Source: Streptomyces spinoverrucosus (lineage in GTDB: Bacteria; Actinomycetota; Actinomycetes; Streptomycetales; Streptomycetaceae). From it: a DNA stretch of 64,000 bases. How positions within the stretch are numbered: position 1 is the stretch's first letter; each line of letters begins with the position of its first letter. A program made the translations under genes and the position numbers. The notes beneath the pieces are model-generated. The model was not told the origin of the DNA, ran no database searches, and saw only the letters and a list, made by a program, of their open reading frames with translations. Below, in pieces: positions 17,403 through 26,489 of this stretch. The DNA lies in assembly GCF_015712165.1 (NCBI RefSeq), contig NZ_JADPZX010000001.1:6770001-6834000 (forward strand), read 5' to 3'.

Positions 17403-18632
17403 TCAGCCCCCGTAGGTGCCGGACTTGGCGGCGTTCCAGGCGCCGTTCTCGACGGAGTAGACGGTGAGCTGCTTGTTGGTGGCGTCACCGAACTCGTCGA
17501 AGGAGACCTTGCCGGTCACACCGTCGAAGGAGACACCCTGCATGGCCTCGGTGACCTTGGCGCGGGCGTCGTCGGGCAGTTCGCCGTTGTTGTCCTCGAC
17601 GACCTTCTTGACGGCCTCGATGATCGCCCAGGCCGAGTCGTAGGAGTAGCCGCCGTACGCCTCGTAGGCCTCCTTGTAGCCCTCGGTCTTGTAGTTGGCG
17701 ACGAACTCCTTGGCGGAGGGGAGTTCCTCCACCGGGGCGCCGACGGAGGTGGCGAGGTCGCCGGTGCCGCTGGCGCCGGCCAGCTTGATGAAGTCGGCGC
17801 TGTAGATGCCGTCACCGCCGACCAGCGGGATCTTGGCGCCGGCGGCCTTGATCTGCTTGCTGAGCGGGCCGGCCTGTGGGTACTCGCCGCCGTAGTAGAC
17901 GACGTCGGCGCCGGAGCTCTTGACCTTGGTGGCGACGGCCGAGAAGTCCTTGGTGTCGGGGTCGATGTGCTCGGTGCCGACGACCTGGCCGCCGAGCTTC
18001 TTGAACTCCTCGGAGAAGGTGGCGGCGAGGCCCGCGCCGTAGGTCTTCTTGTCGTCGATGACGAAGACCTTCTTCTTCTTGGCGTCGTTGTATACGTACT
18101 GCGCGGCGAACGGGCCCTGGATGGCGTCCGTGGTCGCGGTGCGGAAGTACGACTTGTACTGACGCTCCTTCTTGGTCTGCCAGTCCGGGCCCTGGGTGAG
18201 GGCCGGGTTGGTGTTGGCCGGCGAGACCTCGACGAGCTTGGCGTCGTCGAAGACCTTCTGCATGGACTCGGCGACGGAGGAGTTCAGCGGGCCGACCACA
18301 CCGAGGACGTCCTCGTTGGCAACGAACTTGGTGGCGTTCTGCTGGCCGGCGGAGGGCTGCCCCTGGTCGTCGAGGGCCTCGATCTTGAAGGTGACGCCCT
18401 CGACGTACTTGTCCTTGTTGGCCGTCTTGACGGCCAGGTCCACCGAGTTCTTGATGCCCAGGCCCAGTGCGGACAGGTCGCCGGTCAGCGGGGCGTCGAC
18501 GCCGATGACGACGGTGGTGCCACCGCCGTTGGAGTCCGAGCCGCCGTCCCCGTCGCGCGAACCGCAGGCGGTGAGAGTGAGCGCTCCCGCCGCCAGTGCG
18601 GCGGTGATGGCGATGAGCGAACGTTGACGCAC
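17403..18632 (-). CDS. livK: branched-chain amino acid binding lipoprotein
   Basis: A 409-aa periplasmic-binding protein of type 1 (LivK/LIV-BP). The N-terminus has a lipoprotein signal with lipobox LTAC (C23), followed by a Gly/Ser/Asp-rich linker and the domain starting TVVIGVDAPLTGDLSALGLGIKNSVDLAVK. It captures Leu/Ile/Val or a related amino acid outside the membrane and delivers it to LivHM. It is the first gene of the operon. Exact ligand range is not visible. Confidence 0.94.
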   Translation of the reverse strand: MRQRSLIAITAALAAGALTLTACGSRDGDGGSDSNGGGTTVVIGVDAPLTGDLSALGLGIKNSVDLAVKTANKDKYVEGVTFKIEALDDQGQPSAGQQNATKFVANEDVLGVVGPLNSSVAESMQKVFDDAKLVEVSPANTNPALTQGPDWQTKKERQYKSYFRTATTDAIQGPFAAQYVYNDAKKKKVFVIDDKKTYGAGLAATFSEEFKKLGGQVVGTEHIDPDTKDFSAVATKVKSSGADVVYYGGEYPQAGPLSKQIKAAGAKIPLVGGDGIYSADFIKLAGASGTGDLATSVGAPVEELPSAKEFVANYKTEGYKEAYEAYGGYSYDSAWAIIEAVKKVVEDNNGELPDDARAKVTEAMQGVSFDGVTGKVSFDEFGDATNKQLTVYSVENGAWNAAKSGTYGG

Positions 18633-18876
18633 GATCAGTCCTTTCCCTGGCGCGGCTCTTCCCGGTGGAAGACGCCGAGTCGAGCGCTGGGGCCGAAGAG
18701 ATGCCCATTGACGTCGATTCCGACGGCGCGGTGACTGGCGGTGACTCTAAGCGTGTGCAGGGAACGTGGAGGAGAGTCTGACCAAGGCTGTGACGCTCTT
18801 GTTATGACACGACGTAATGCAGAGCGGTACTGAGCGGGTGGAAGCGCGGAATTCCGGCCGATTCGCCCCGTCCGCA
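18633..18876. other. livK upstream region
   Basis: This 244-bp gap holds the livK promoter (minus strand) and the end of the next upstream minus-strand gene. An AT-richer patch around 18800-18822 is the most likely promoter core, but no confident -35/-10 pair could be assigned. Confidence 0.4.
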
Positions 18877-19554
18877 TTATGAGACTCGCAGGACTGCCCG
18901 CCCCTTATCAGTAGTGTTCTCGGGTTTTGGTGATGGCAAGGACTCGTTGCTGCAGGCTACTTGAAGGGCGTCCGAGAGGTCCTGGGCATAGTGCTCACCC
19001 AGGATGAAACTGTGTGCTTCTATTGCGCGCGTATTACGCAGAGTTACATCCAGGAAAGGGAGTCCGGCGTTCCGCGGCACTTTCCCGCAATCGGTCACCT
19101 TCATGGTGATCTCGATCTTGTGGGGGATTCCGGTCCGGGTGCGGAAAGGCGGGCGGGGAATCGCCGTCAGGGAAAGGCCTTCGTTCGGCTGACTTATCCG
19201 CACCACCGTGAGCGGTGGGCCGGAGTGCGCGGTCACTGCCACCGTGAAGCGGAAGCCGGGGGTCGTGGGCTCGGTGCCCTCGGTCGCCTCGGTGCCGAGG
19301 TAGGTGAGACGGACCGTCTGGGACGGGGGCGGCGGGGCCGGTTGGGGAGGTGCCTCGGGGCGGGTGGCGTAGAGGTAGGCGCCGACGGCGGCGAAGGCGG
19401 TGGCCGAGGTGGTCGCGAGGACGGCTCGGCGGTGCCGGGCGAGCAACCGTGCGGCGCGCCCGCGCGGGGCCCGGGCGGCGGGCGGTGCGGGCGGGGGCTC
19501 CCACGCGCGCGTGCCTTCGCCCGGCTCGATCGGACCGACGCCGCTCAACTCCAC
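18877..19554 (-). CDS. membrane-anchored extracellular protein of unknown function
   Basis: A 225-aa protein with a 40-residue Pro/Arg-rich cytoplasmic head, one membrane segment (about residues 43-63, AVLATTSATAFAAVGAYLYAT), a Pro-rich stalk (PPQPAPPPPSQ) and an extracellular domain of about 140 aa with two Cys (TDCGKV and QVACSN) that could form a disulfide. The domain looks beta-rich. No family is recognised. The start overlaps the preceding lipoprotein gene by 10 nt, so the two are probably co-expressed. Confidence 0.75.
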   Translation of the reverse strand: MELSGVGPIEPGEGTRAWEPPPAPPAARAPRGRAARLLARHRRAVLATTSATAFAAVGAYLYATRPEAPPQPAPPPPSQTVRLTYLGTEATEGTEPTTPGFRFTVAVTAHSGPPLTVVRISQPNEGLSLTAIPRPPFRTRTGIPHKIEITMKVTDCGKVPRNAGLPFLDVTLRNTRAIEAHSFILGEHYAQDLSDALQVACSNESLPSPKPENTTDKGRAVLRVS

Positions 19555-19931
19555 GGCCCTCCGGTGGGCCCGCCGTCGCGGTACCGCTCCGTGCAGCGTT
19601 CCCGGGCCTGACGGTCGATCAACTGCTCCGCTGCCGCCGGGCCTTGACGCGTCCGCTCGGCGCGGGCGGCGTCGACGACGTCCCGGAGGATCTCGTACTG
19701 GCCGTTGGACAGGCCCATCGACTGGTAGTCACCGTAGGTGTCGCCGTCGAGGACCTTCCGGGACCAGTAGGCGACGATCCGGGCGCACACCTCGGCGGGC
19801 GGGGTGGCGTGCGGGGAGGGCGACGCGGAGGCCGGCTGCCGGGGGGCCGGACCGGCGCATCCGGTGAGGAGGGCGCCGGTCAGCAGTGCCAGCCCCAGGG
19901 CCGCCGATCGGGTGGGTCCTCCCGTTGCCAT
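19545..19931 (-). CDS. small lipoprotein, unknown function
   Basis: A 128-aa lipoprotein with lipobox LLTGC (Cys25), a Pro/Ser linker to about residue 45 and a helical C-terminal domain containing two further Cys (VCARIV and RERCTE). No recognised family. It overlaps the next gene by 10 nt, suggesting that the lipoprotein and the anchored protein work at the same site of the cell envelope. Confidence 0.75.
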   Translation of the reverse strand: MATGGPTRSAALGLALLTGALLTGCAGPAPRQPASASPSPHATPPAEVCARIVAYWSRKVLDGDTYGDYQSMGLSNGQYEILRDVVDAARAERTRQGPAAAEQLIDRQARERCTERYRDGGPTGGPWS

Positions 19932-19988
19932 GTGCCGACGCTACGGGGGCGGGGTGATTCTCGGCAATGGCAAGGGAGTTGGGCCGGA

Positions 19989-20477
19989 TCAGCCCGCCGT
20001 GCGCACGTGCTCGCCGTCCCCGGGGTTCACGTCCCGCAGCAGGCAGGTCAGACGGGCGGTGCACACGCGGCGGTCGGCCTCGTCGCTGATCACTATCTCG
20101 TACGTCGCCGTGGAACGCCCCCGGTGCACGGGCGTGGCCACGCCTGTCACCAGGCCGGAGCGGACGCCCCGGTGGTGGGTGCAGTTCAGGTCGACGCCCA
20201 CGGCGATCTTGGAGCTGCCGCCGTGCAGCATGGAGCCGACCGAGCCGAGGGTCTCGGCGAGCACGGCGGACGCGCCGCCGTGCAGCAGGCCGTACGGCTG
20301 GGTGTTGCCCTCCACCGGCATGGTGCCGACGACGCGGTCCGCCGAGGCCTCCACGATCTGCACGCCCATGCGCGTGCCCAGGTGCCCGGCGGAGAACAGG
20401 GCGGGCAGGTCGACGCCGAGCGCGGCGTACTCGTCGATGACCTCTTGCGGGAACTTCACCTGCTGCTGCTCGCCCAT
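19989..20477 (-). CDS. hotdog-fold thioesterase (PaaI/YbgC-like)
   Basis: A 162-aa acyl-CoA thioesterase of the PaaI-like hotdog family. The hallmark active-site segment LLHGGASAVLAETLGS (His-Gly-Gly plus downstream Glu) is near residue 65, followed by NCTHHRGVRSG. Family members hydrolyse aromatic or short-chain acyl-CoA esters. It lies 57 bp downstream of the molybdopterin oxidoreductase gene on the same strand, with a small palindrome between them at 20523-20538. Specific substrate not visible. Confidence 0.85.
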   Translation of the reverse strand: MGEQQQVKFPQEVIDEYAALGVDLPALFSAGHLGTRMGVQIVEASADRVVGTMPVEGNTQPYGLLHGGASAVLAETLGSVGSMLHGGSSKIAVGVDLNCTHHRGVRSGLVTGVATPVHRGRSTATYEIVISDEADRRVCTARLTCLLRDVNPGDGEHVRTAG

Positions 20478-20522
20478 GGCGACCGGCTCCGTTTCGTCGT
20501 CTTCGTCGTCGGACGTACCTTG

Positions 20523-20538
20523 CTGAGCAAACGCTCAG
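20523..20538. promoter_or_regulatory. palindrome upstream of the thioesterase gene
   Basis: CTGAGCAAACGCTCAG is an inverted repeat of 6-bp arms around AAAC. It overlaps the stop codon of the oxidoreductase gene and lies 46 bp upstream of the thioesterase start. It resembles TetR-type operators near acyl-CoA genes but could equally be a weak RNA hairpin. Confidence 0.35.
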
Positions 20539-22817
20539 TCGGTCGCCGATTGTTCCAGACGGACGACGACGGACTTGCTGGCCGGAGTGTTGCTGACGTC
20601 GGCGGTGGCGTCCAGCGGGACGAGGACGTTGGTCTCGGGGTAGTAGGCGGCGGCGCAGCCCCGGGCGGTCGGGTAGTGCACGACCCGGAAGCCGGGCGCC
20701 CGCCGATCCACGCCGTCCGTCCACTCGCTGACCAGGTCGACGTACGACCCGTCGGCGACCTTGAGCTCCCGTGCGTCCTCCGGGTTGACGAGGACGACCC
20801 GGCGGCCGTTCCTGATGCCCCGGTAGCGGTCGTCGAGGCCGTAGATCGTGGTGTTGTACTGGTCGTGCGAGCGCACCGTCTGCAGCAGCAGCCGGCCCTC
20901 GGGCAGCTTCGGGTACTCGATGGGCGCGGCGGTGAAATTGGCCCTGCCGGTCGCGGTCGGGAAGCGGCGCTCGTCTCGCGGGGCGTGCGGGAGTACGAAG
21001 CCGCCGGGGCGGGCCGCGCGCGCGTTGAAGTCCTCGAAGCCCGGGATCACGCGTGCGATCCGGTCGCGGATCGTGGCGTAGTCCTTCTCGAACTCCGCCC
21101 ACGGCACCCTGCTGTCCTTGCCGAGCACGCGGCGTGCCAGGTGGCAGACGATCGCCGTCTCGGACAGCAGGTGCGCGCTCGCGGGCTCCAGGCGGCCGCG
21201 GGAGGCGTGCACCATGCCCATGGAGTCCTCAACGGTCACGAACTGTTCGCCGCTGCCCTGGAGGTCACGCTCGGTGCGGCCCAGAGTGGGCAGGATCAGC
21301 GCCCGCGCGCCCGTGACGACGTGGCTGCGGTTGAGCTTGGTCGACACATGTACCGTGAGGCGGGCGCGCCGCATCGCCGCCTCGGTGACCTCGGTGTCGG
21401 GGGAGGCGGAGACGAAGTTGCCGCCCATGGCGAGGAAGACCTTCGCCTCGCCGTCGCGCAGGGCACGGATGGCGCGTACGACGTCGTAGCCGTGCTCGCG
21501 CGGGGGAGCGAAGCCGAACTCGCGCTCCAGGGCGTCCAGGAAGGCGGGCGTCGGGCGTTCGACGATGCCCATGGTGCGGTCGCCCTGCACGTTCGAGTGG
21601 CCGCGCACCGGGCACACGCCCGCTCCGGGGCGGCCGATGTTGCCGCGCAGCAGGAGGAAGTTGACGAGCTCGCGGATGGTGGGCACGGCGTGCTTGTGCT
21701 GGGTGAGGCCCATGGCCCAGCAGACGATGGTGCGCTTCGAGGCGAGGATCATGTCCATGGCCTCTTGGATCCTGCGCTTGTCCAGGCCCGTCGCCGTGAG
21801 CGTCTCGTCCCAGTCGGCGGCGCGGGCGGCCGCGGCGAACTCCTCGTAGCCGTGCGTGTGCTCGCGCACGAACTCCTCGTCGACGGCGCCCTCGGTCTCC
21901 ACGATCAGCTTGTTCAGGAGGCGGAAGAGGGCCTGGTCGCCGCCGATGCGGATCTGCAGGAACAGGTCCGTGAGCGAGGACCCGGTGCTCAGCAGCCCCT
22001 TGGCGGTCTGCGGGTTCTTGAACCGCTCCAGGCCGGCCTCGGGCAGCGGGTTGACGCTGATGATCCGCGCGCCGTTCGCCTTGGCCTTTTCCAGGGCGGA
22101 GAGCATACGGGGGTGGTTGGTGCCCGGGTTCTGGCCGGCCACGATGATCAGGTCGGCCTTGTACAGGTCCTCCAGCAGGACGCTGCCCTTGCCGATGCCG
22201 ATGGTCTCCGAGAGCGCCGAGCCGGACGACTCGTGGCACATGTTCGAGCAGTCGGGCAGGTTGTTCGTGCCGAGCTCGCGTGCGAAGAGCTGGTAGAGGA
22301 ACGCGGCCTCGTTGCTCGTGCGTCCCGAGGTGTAGAAGACGGCCTCGTCGGGGGAGGCGAGGGCGGTGATCTCCTCGGCGATGATGTCGAAGGCGCGCTC
22401 CCAGGTGACCGGCTCGTAGTGGTCCGCACCGTCCGGGAGATACATGGGGTGCGTGAGCCGGCCCTGCTGGCCGAGCCAGTAGCCGCTGCGGCGGGCGAGG
22501 TCCGACACCGGGTGCGCGGCGAAGAACTCCGGGGTGACCCGGCGCAGGGTGGCCTCCTCGGCGACCGCCTTGGCGCCGTTCTCACAGAACTCCGCCCGGT
22601 GCCGGTGGTCCGGCTCCGGCCAGGCGCAGCCTGGGCAGTCGAAGCCGTCCTTCTGATTGACGCTGAGGAGCGTCAGTGCGGTGCGCTTGACGCCCATCTG
22701 CTGCTGGGCGGCGCGCAGCGTGTGCCCGATCGCCGGCAGCCCGGCCGCCGAGTGCTGCGGCTCGGCGACCCGCGGCGCGTCCTGAACGGGGTCGGCCTTG
22801 GGCGGCTTGGTGGCCAT
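20535..22817 (-). CDS. FdhF/YdeP-type molybdopterin oxidoreductase
   Basis: A 760-aa molybdopterin oxidoreductase of the FdhF/YdeP group (formate dehydrogenase H-like alpha subunit). The N-terminal DCPGCAWPEPDHRHRAEFC has only three cysteines. The segment LPDCSNMCHESSG near residue 190 carries the likely Mo-ligand Cys, GQNPGTNHPRML and GNIGRPGAGVCPVRGHSNVQG bind the dinucleotide cofactor, and a C-terminal molydopterin-dinucleotide binding domain follows (QTVRSHDQYNTTIYG). It is cytoplasmic (no Tat signal). No fdhD or small-subunit gene is adjacent. E. coli YdeP is linked to acid resistance; the substrate here is unknown. Confidence 0.9.
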   Translation of the reverse strand: MATKPPKADPVQDAPRVAEPQHSAAGLPAIGHTLRAAQQQMGVKRTALTLLSVNQKDGFDCPGCAWPEPDHRHRAEFCENGAKAVAEEATLRRVTPEFFAAHPVSDLARRSGYWLGQQGRLTHPMYLPDGADHYEPVTWERAFDIIAEEITALASPDEAVFYTSGRTSNEAAFLYQLFARELGTNNLPDCSNMCHESSGSALSETIGIGKGSVLLEDLYKADLIIVAGQNPGTNHPRMLSALEKAKANGARIISVNPLPEAGLERFKNPQTAKGLLSTGSSLTDLFLQIRIGGDQALFRLLNKLIVETEGAVDEEFVREHTHGYEEFAAAARAADWDETLTATGLDKRRIQEAMDMILASKRTIVCWAMGLTQHKHAVPTIRELVNFLLLRGNIGRPGAGVCPVRGHSNVQGDRTMGIVERPTPAFLDALEREFGFAPPREHGYDVVRAIRALRDGEAKVFLAMGGNFVSASPDTEVTEAAMRRARLTVHVSTKLNRSHVVTGARALILPTLGRTERDLQGSGEQFVTVEDSMGMVHASRGRLEPASAHLLSETAIVCHLARRVLGKDSRVPWAEFEKDYATIRDRIARVIPGFEDFNARAARPGGFVLPHAPRDERRFPTATGRANFTAAPIEYPKLPEGRLLLQTVRSHDQYNTTIYGLDDRYRGIRNGRRVVLVNPEDARELKVADGSYVDLVSEWTDGVDRRAPGFRVVHYPTARGCAAAYYPETNVLVPLDATADVSNTPASKSVVVRLEQSATD

Positions 22818-23693
22818 CGCGCACTCTCCTTCGCGGACACGTGTGAGCTATGTCTCCGATCCTGCCACGTGACAGTGACAACGGTGGAGGCCGGGGTTGG
22901 GCGGAGGGCGTGGGCGGAGGTTTCGCAGGGGCTGCGGGGGCGACGGGGCGGGGTTCTGCTGGGTGGGGCCGGGTGGTGGCTGGTGGATCGGGCGGGAGCG
23001 GGGGGAGCGGGTGGTGGCTGGGTGGATCGGGGCTGGTGGAGCGGGGCCGTGGTGGTGGGTGGTGTGTGGCGGTGGTGGTGCGGGGAGGGGGGGCGCGGGG
23101 GTGCTGGGTGGGGCGTGGTGGTCTTGGCCGGTGGACGTGGCGGTTGTGGCCGTCTGGGGCGTTGGCGGTCGTGGTCGGTGGGCGTGGCGGGGGTGGTGCT
23201 GGAGTGGTGGCCGGAGGTGGAGTCCGGGGGCAGGTGGTGCTGGGTGGTGGCCGGTGGTGGGGCCCGGTGGTGTCTGGGTGGCAGGTGGTGCTGGGTGGTG
23301 GGGCCCGGTGGTGTCTGGGGGCAGGTGGTGCTGGGTGGTGGCCGGTGGGGCAGCGGTGGGCGTGGCCGGTGGGCGTGGTGGGGGCGTCAGGTGGTTCGGC
23401 GGCAGTGTCCGGTTGAGGGCGGGCGGGGCTTCGCCGGGTGGGGGCCCGCACTTGCCGACCATCTGCTCCGGTCGGCGCAGAACGGCCACTGAGCCGGTCC
23501 TCCGGCGCGAGCGTCCCACCCGACTGCGGGCGGTGGTGGTCGGTGGGGCGCGGTGGTCGGGACAGTCGAGGCCGGCGGTAGCCGAGGGTCGTGTCGGCGT
23601 TGCCCGGTGGCCAAGGTGCCCCGATCCCGTCGCTCCGGGTGCGCGCCGGGCGGCCGGGGTCGAGTGTCAGTGGGGCGTGGCAGGATCGGGGGC
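22818..23693. repeat. 876-bp G-rich, repeat-bearing divergent gap before polA
   Basis: The gap between the divergent oxidoreductase gene and polA is strongly strand-biased. From about 22880 to 23440 the plus strand is dominated by G runs and GGTGG words with few C. A degenerate tandem element beginning GCAGGTGGTGCTGGGTGGTG occurs at 23230, 23281 and 23321. All long reading frames through it are low-complexity (Gly/Trp/Val on plus, Pro/His/Thr on minus) and show no domain, so I treat it as non-coding. It should contain both divergent promoters and has high G-quadruplex potential. Confidence 0.7.
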
Positions 23694-26420
23694 GTGGCAG
23701 AGACAGCACCGAAGCAGACCGACAGCAACCCCGGCGGCAACCGCCCGCGCCTGATGCTCATGGACGGGCACTCGCTGGCCTACCGCGCGTTCTTCGCGCT
23801 GCCCGCGGAGAACTTCACGACCGTGACGGGCCAGCCGACGAACGCGATCTACGGCTTCGCGTCGATGCTGGCCAACACGCTGCGCGACGAGGAGCCCACG
23901 CACTTCGCGGTGGCCTTCGACGTTTCCCGCAAGACCTGGCGCTCGCAGGAGTTCGCGGAGTACAAGGCGAACCGCTCGAAGGCGCCGGACGAGTTCAAGG
24001 GCCAGGTCGAGCTGATCGGCGAGCTGCTCGACGCGATGCACGCCCCGCGCTTCGCGATCGAGGGATACGAGGCGGACGACGTCATCGCCACGCTCACCAC
24101 GCAGGCCGAGGCCGAGGGCTTCGATGTGCTGATCGTCACCGGCGACCGCGACTCCTTCCAGCTCGTCTCCGAGCACACGACGGTGCTCTACCCGACGAAG
24201 GGCGTCTCGGAGCTGACCCGGTTCACCCCGGAGAAGGTCTTCGAGAAGTACGGGTTGACGCCCGCGCAGTACCCCGACTTCGCGGCGCTGCGCGGCGACC
24301 CGTCGGACAACCTGCCGGGCATTCCCGGCGTCGGCGAGAAGACGGCCGCCAAGTGGATCAACCAGTTCGGTTCGTTCGCGGAGCTCGTCGAGCGCGTCGA
24401 GGAGGTCAAGGGCAAGGCCGGGCAGAACCTGCGCGACCACCTGGAGTCGGTGAAGCTGAACCGCCGCCTCACCGAGCTGGAGCGGCAGGTCGAGCTGGAC
24501 CGGGCGGTCGCCGACCTCGCGCGCGTGCCGTACGACCGCAAGGCCGTCGCGATGGTGCTGGACACCCTGGAGATCAGGAACCCCTCGCTGCGCGAGCGGC
24601 TCTTCGGCGTCGACCCGGGCGCCGAGGAGGCCGAGACGACCCCGGTCGTGACGGAGGGCGTGGAGCTGGACGGCACGGTCCTGCGCACGGGCGAGCTGGC
24701 CCCCTGGCTCGCCGAGCACGGCACGGGCCCGCTCGGCGTCGCCACCGTCGACACCTGGGCGCTGGGCACGGGCTCGGTCGCCGAGGTCGCGCTCGCCGCG
24801 CCCGAGGGTGCGGCCGCCTGGTTCGACCCGGCCGAGCTGGACGAGGCCGACGAGAAGGCGTTCGCGGCCTGGCTGACCGACGCCGGCCGGCCCAAGGTGT
24901 TCCACAACGCCAAGGGCGCGATGCGGGTCTTCGCCGAGCACGGCTGGATCATCGAGGGCGTCACCATGGACACCGCTCTCGCCGCCTACCTGGTCAAGCC
25001 GGGCCGCCGCTCCTTCGACCTGGACGCGCTGTCCCTGGAGTACCTGCACCGCGAGCTGGCCCCCGCCGCCGCGGCCGACGGCCAGCTGGCCTTCGGCTCG
25101 GACGACGGCGCCGAGGCCGAGGCACTGATGATCCAGGCCCGCGCGATCCTCGACCTGGGCCTGGCCTTCGAGGGCCGGCTGGAGGAGGTCGGCGCGGCCG
25201 ACCTGCTGCGCGACATGGAGCTGCCGACGTCGGCCCTGCTGGCCCGCATGGAGCGCCACGGCATCGCGGCCGACCGTCCCCATCTGGAGGCCATGGAGCA
25301 GATGTTCGCCGGCGCGGTGCAGCAGGCCGTGAAGGAGGCGCACGCCGCGGCCGGGCACGAGTTCAACCTGGGCTCGCCCAAGCAGCTCCAGGAGGTCCTC
25401 TTCGGCGAGCTGGCCCTCCCCAAGACGAAGAAGACCAAGACCGGCTACACCACGGACGCCGACGCCCTGGCCTGGCTGGCCACCCAGACCGACAACGAAC
25501 TGCCGGTGATCATGCTTCGTCACCGTGAGCAGGCGAAGCTGCGTGTCACGGTCGAGGGCCTGATCAAGACGATCGCGACGGACGGCCGGATCCACACCAC
25601 GTTCAACCAGACGGTCGCCGCGACCGGCCGCCTGTCGTCCACGGACCCGAACCTGCAGAACATCCCGGTCCGCACGGACGAGGGCCGGGCGATCCGCCGC
25701 GGCTTCGTCGTCGGTGAGGGCTACGAGTCGCTGATGACGGCCGACTACAGCCAGATCGAGCTGCGCGTGATGGCCCACCTGTCCGAGGACGCCGGCCTGA
25801 TCGAGGCGTTCACCTCCGGAGAGGACCTGCACACCACGGCGGCCTCGCAGGTGTTCGCGGTCGAGCCCGCGGCGGTGGACGCGGAGATGCGCCGCAAGAT
25901 CAAGGCGATGTCGTACGGCCTGGCGTACGGGCTGTCGGCCTTCGGCCTCTCCCAGCAGCTGAACATCGAGGCGGCCGAGGCCCGCGCCCTGATGGACGCG
26001 TACTTCGAGCGGTTCGGCGGCGTGCGGGACTATCTGCGCCGGGCGGTCGACGAGGCGCGGGCGACGGGCTACACGGCGACGCTCTTCGGCCGCCGGCGCT
26101 ACCTCCCCGACCTCAACAGCGACAACCGCCAGCGTCGTGAGGCGGCCGAGCGGATGGCCCTCAACGCGCCGATCCAGGGCACGGCGGCCGACATCGTCAA
26201 GATCGCCATGCTGAAGGTGGACGGGGCGCTGCGCGAGGCCGACCTCAAGTCACGCCTGCTCCTGCAGGTCCACGACGAAGTCGTCCTGGAGATCGCTCCC
26301 GGCGAGCGTGAGGCGGCGGAGGAACTGGTCCGCCGCGAAATGGCCAACGCGGTCCAGCTCAGGGCGCCCCTCGACGTCTCGGTCGGCGTCGGCCCCGACT
26401 GGGAGTCGGCCGCGCACTAA
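23694..26420 (+). CDS. polA: DNA polymerase I
   Basis: A 908-aa family A polymerase. The 5'-nuclease domain occupies about residues 18-310 (LMLMDGHSLAYRAFFAL, DRDSFQL). A 3'-5' exonuclease-like domain of about 200 aa has lost its acidic catalytic residues (VDTWAL in place of DTE, KGAM in place of KYD). The polymerase domain has motif A DYSQIELRVMAH, the O-helix KIKAMSYGLAYG and motif C LLQVHDEVVLE. It fills repair gaps and removes Okazaki primers. The GTG at 23694 was chosen by family length; CAGGAT lies 7 nt upstream, so the mRNA may be leaderless. Confidence 0.96.
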   Translation: MAETAPKQTDSNPGGNRPRLMLMDGHSLAYRAFFALPAENFTTVTGQPTNAIYGFASMLANTLRDEEPTHFAVAFDVSRKTWRSQEFAEYKANRSKAPDEFKGQVELIGELLDAMHAPRFAIEGYEADDVIATLTTQAEAEGFDVLIVTGDRDSFQLVSEHTTVLYPTKGVSELTRFTPEKVFEKYGLTPAQYPDFAALRGDPSDNLPGIPGVGEKTAAKWINQFGSFAELVERVEEVKGKAGQNLRDHLESVKLNRRLTELERQVELDRAVADLARVPYDRKAVAMVLDTLEIRNPSLRERLFGVDPGAEEAETTPVVTEGVELDGTVLRTGELAPWLAEHGTGPLGVATVDTWALGTGSVAEVALAAPEGAAAWFDPAELDEADEKAFAAWLTDAGRPKVFHNAKGAMRVFAEHGWIIEGVTMDTALAAYLVKPGRRSFDLDALSLEYLHRELAPAAAADGQLAFGSDDGAEAEALMIQARAILDLGLAFEGRLEEVGAADLLRDMELPTSALLARMERHGIAADRPHLEAMEQMFAGAVQQAVKEAHAAAGHEFNLGSPKQLQEVLFGELALPKTKKTKTGYTTDADALAWLATQTDNELPVIMLRHREQAKLRVTVEGLIKTIATDGRIHTTFNQTVAATGRLSSTDPNLQNIPVRTDEGRAIRRGFVVGEGYESLMTADYSQIELRVMAHLSEDAGLIEAFTSGEDLHTTAASQVFAVEPAAVDAEMRRKIKAMSYGLAYGLSAFGLSQQLNIEAAEARALMDAYFERFGGVRDYLRRAVDEARATGYTATLFGRRRYLPDLNSDNRQRREAAERMALNAPIQGTAADIVKIAMLKVDGALREADLKSRLLLQVHDEVVLEIAPGEREAAEELVRREMANAVQLRAPLDVSVGVGPDWESAAH

Positions 26421-26430
26421 CCACCCAAAC

Positions 26431-26462
26431 AGGAGCCCTCGGCAGGAATGCCGGGGGCTCCT
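26431..26462 (+). terminator. polA terminator hairpin
   Basis: A 14-bp stem with one G-U pair (arms 26431-26444 and 26449-26462) and a GGAA tetraloop, starting 10 nt after the polA stop. Confidence 0.85.
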
Positions 26463-26489
26463 GACGCGCCCGGCATCTCCGCCACGATG

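Noticed and set aside
22848..23519. A 223-codon Pro/His/Thr-rich minus-strand frame in the gap before polA
   Set aside because: Composition follows directly from the G-rich opposite strand; there is no plausible start, domain or codon bias.
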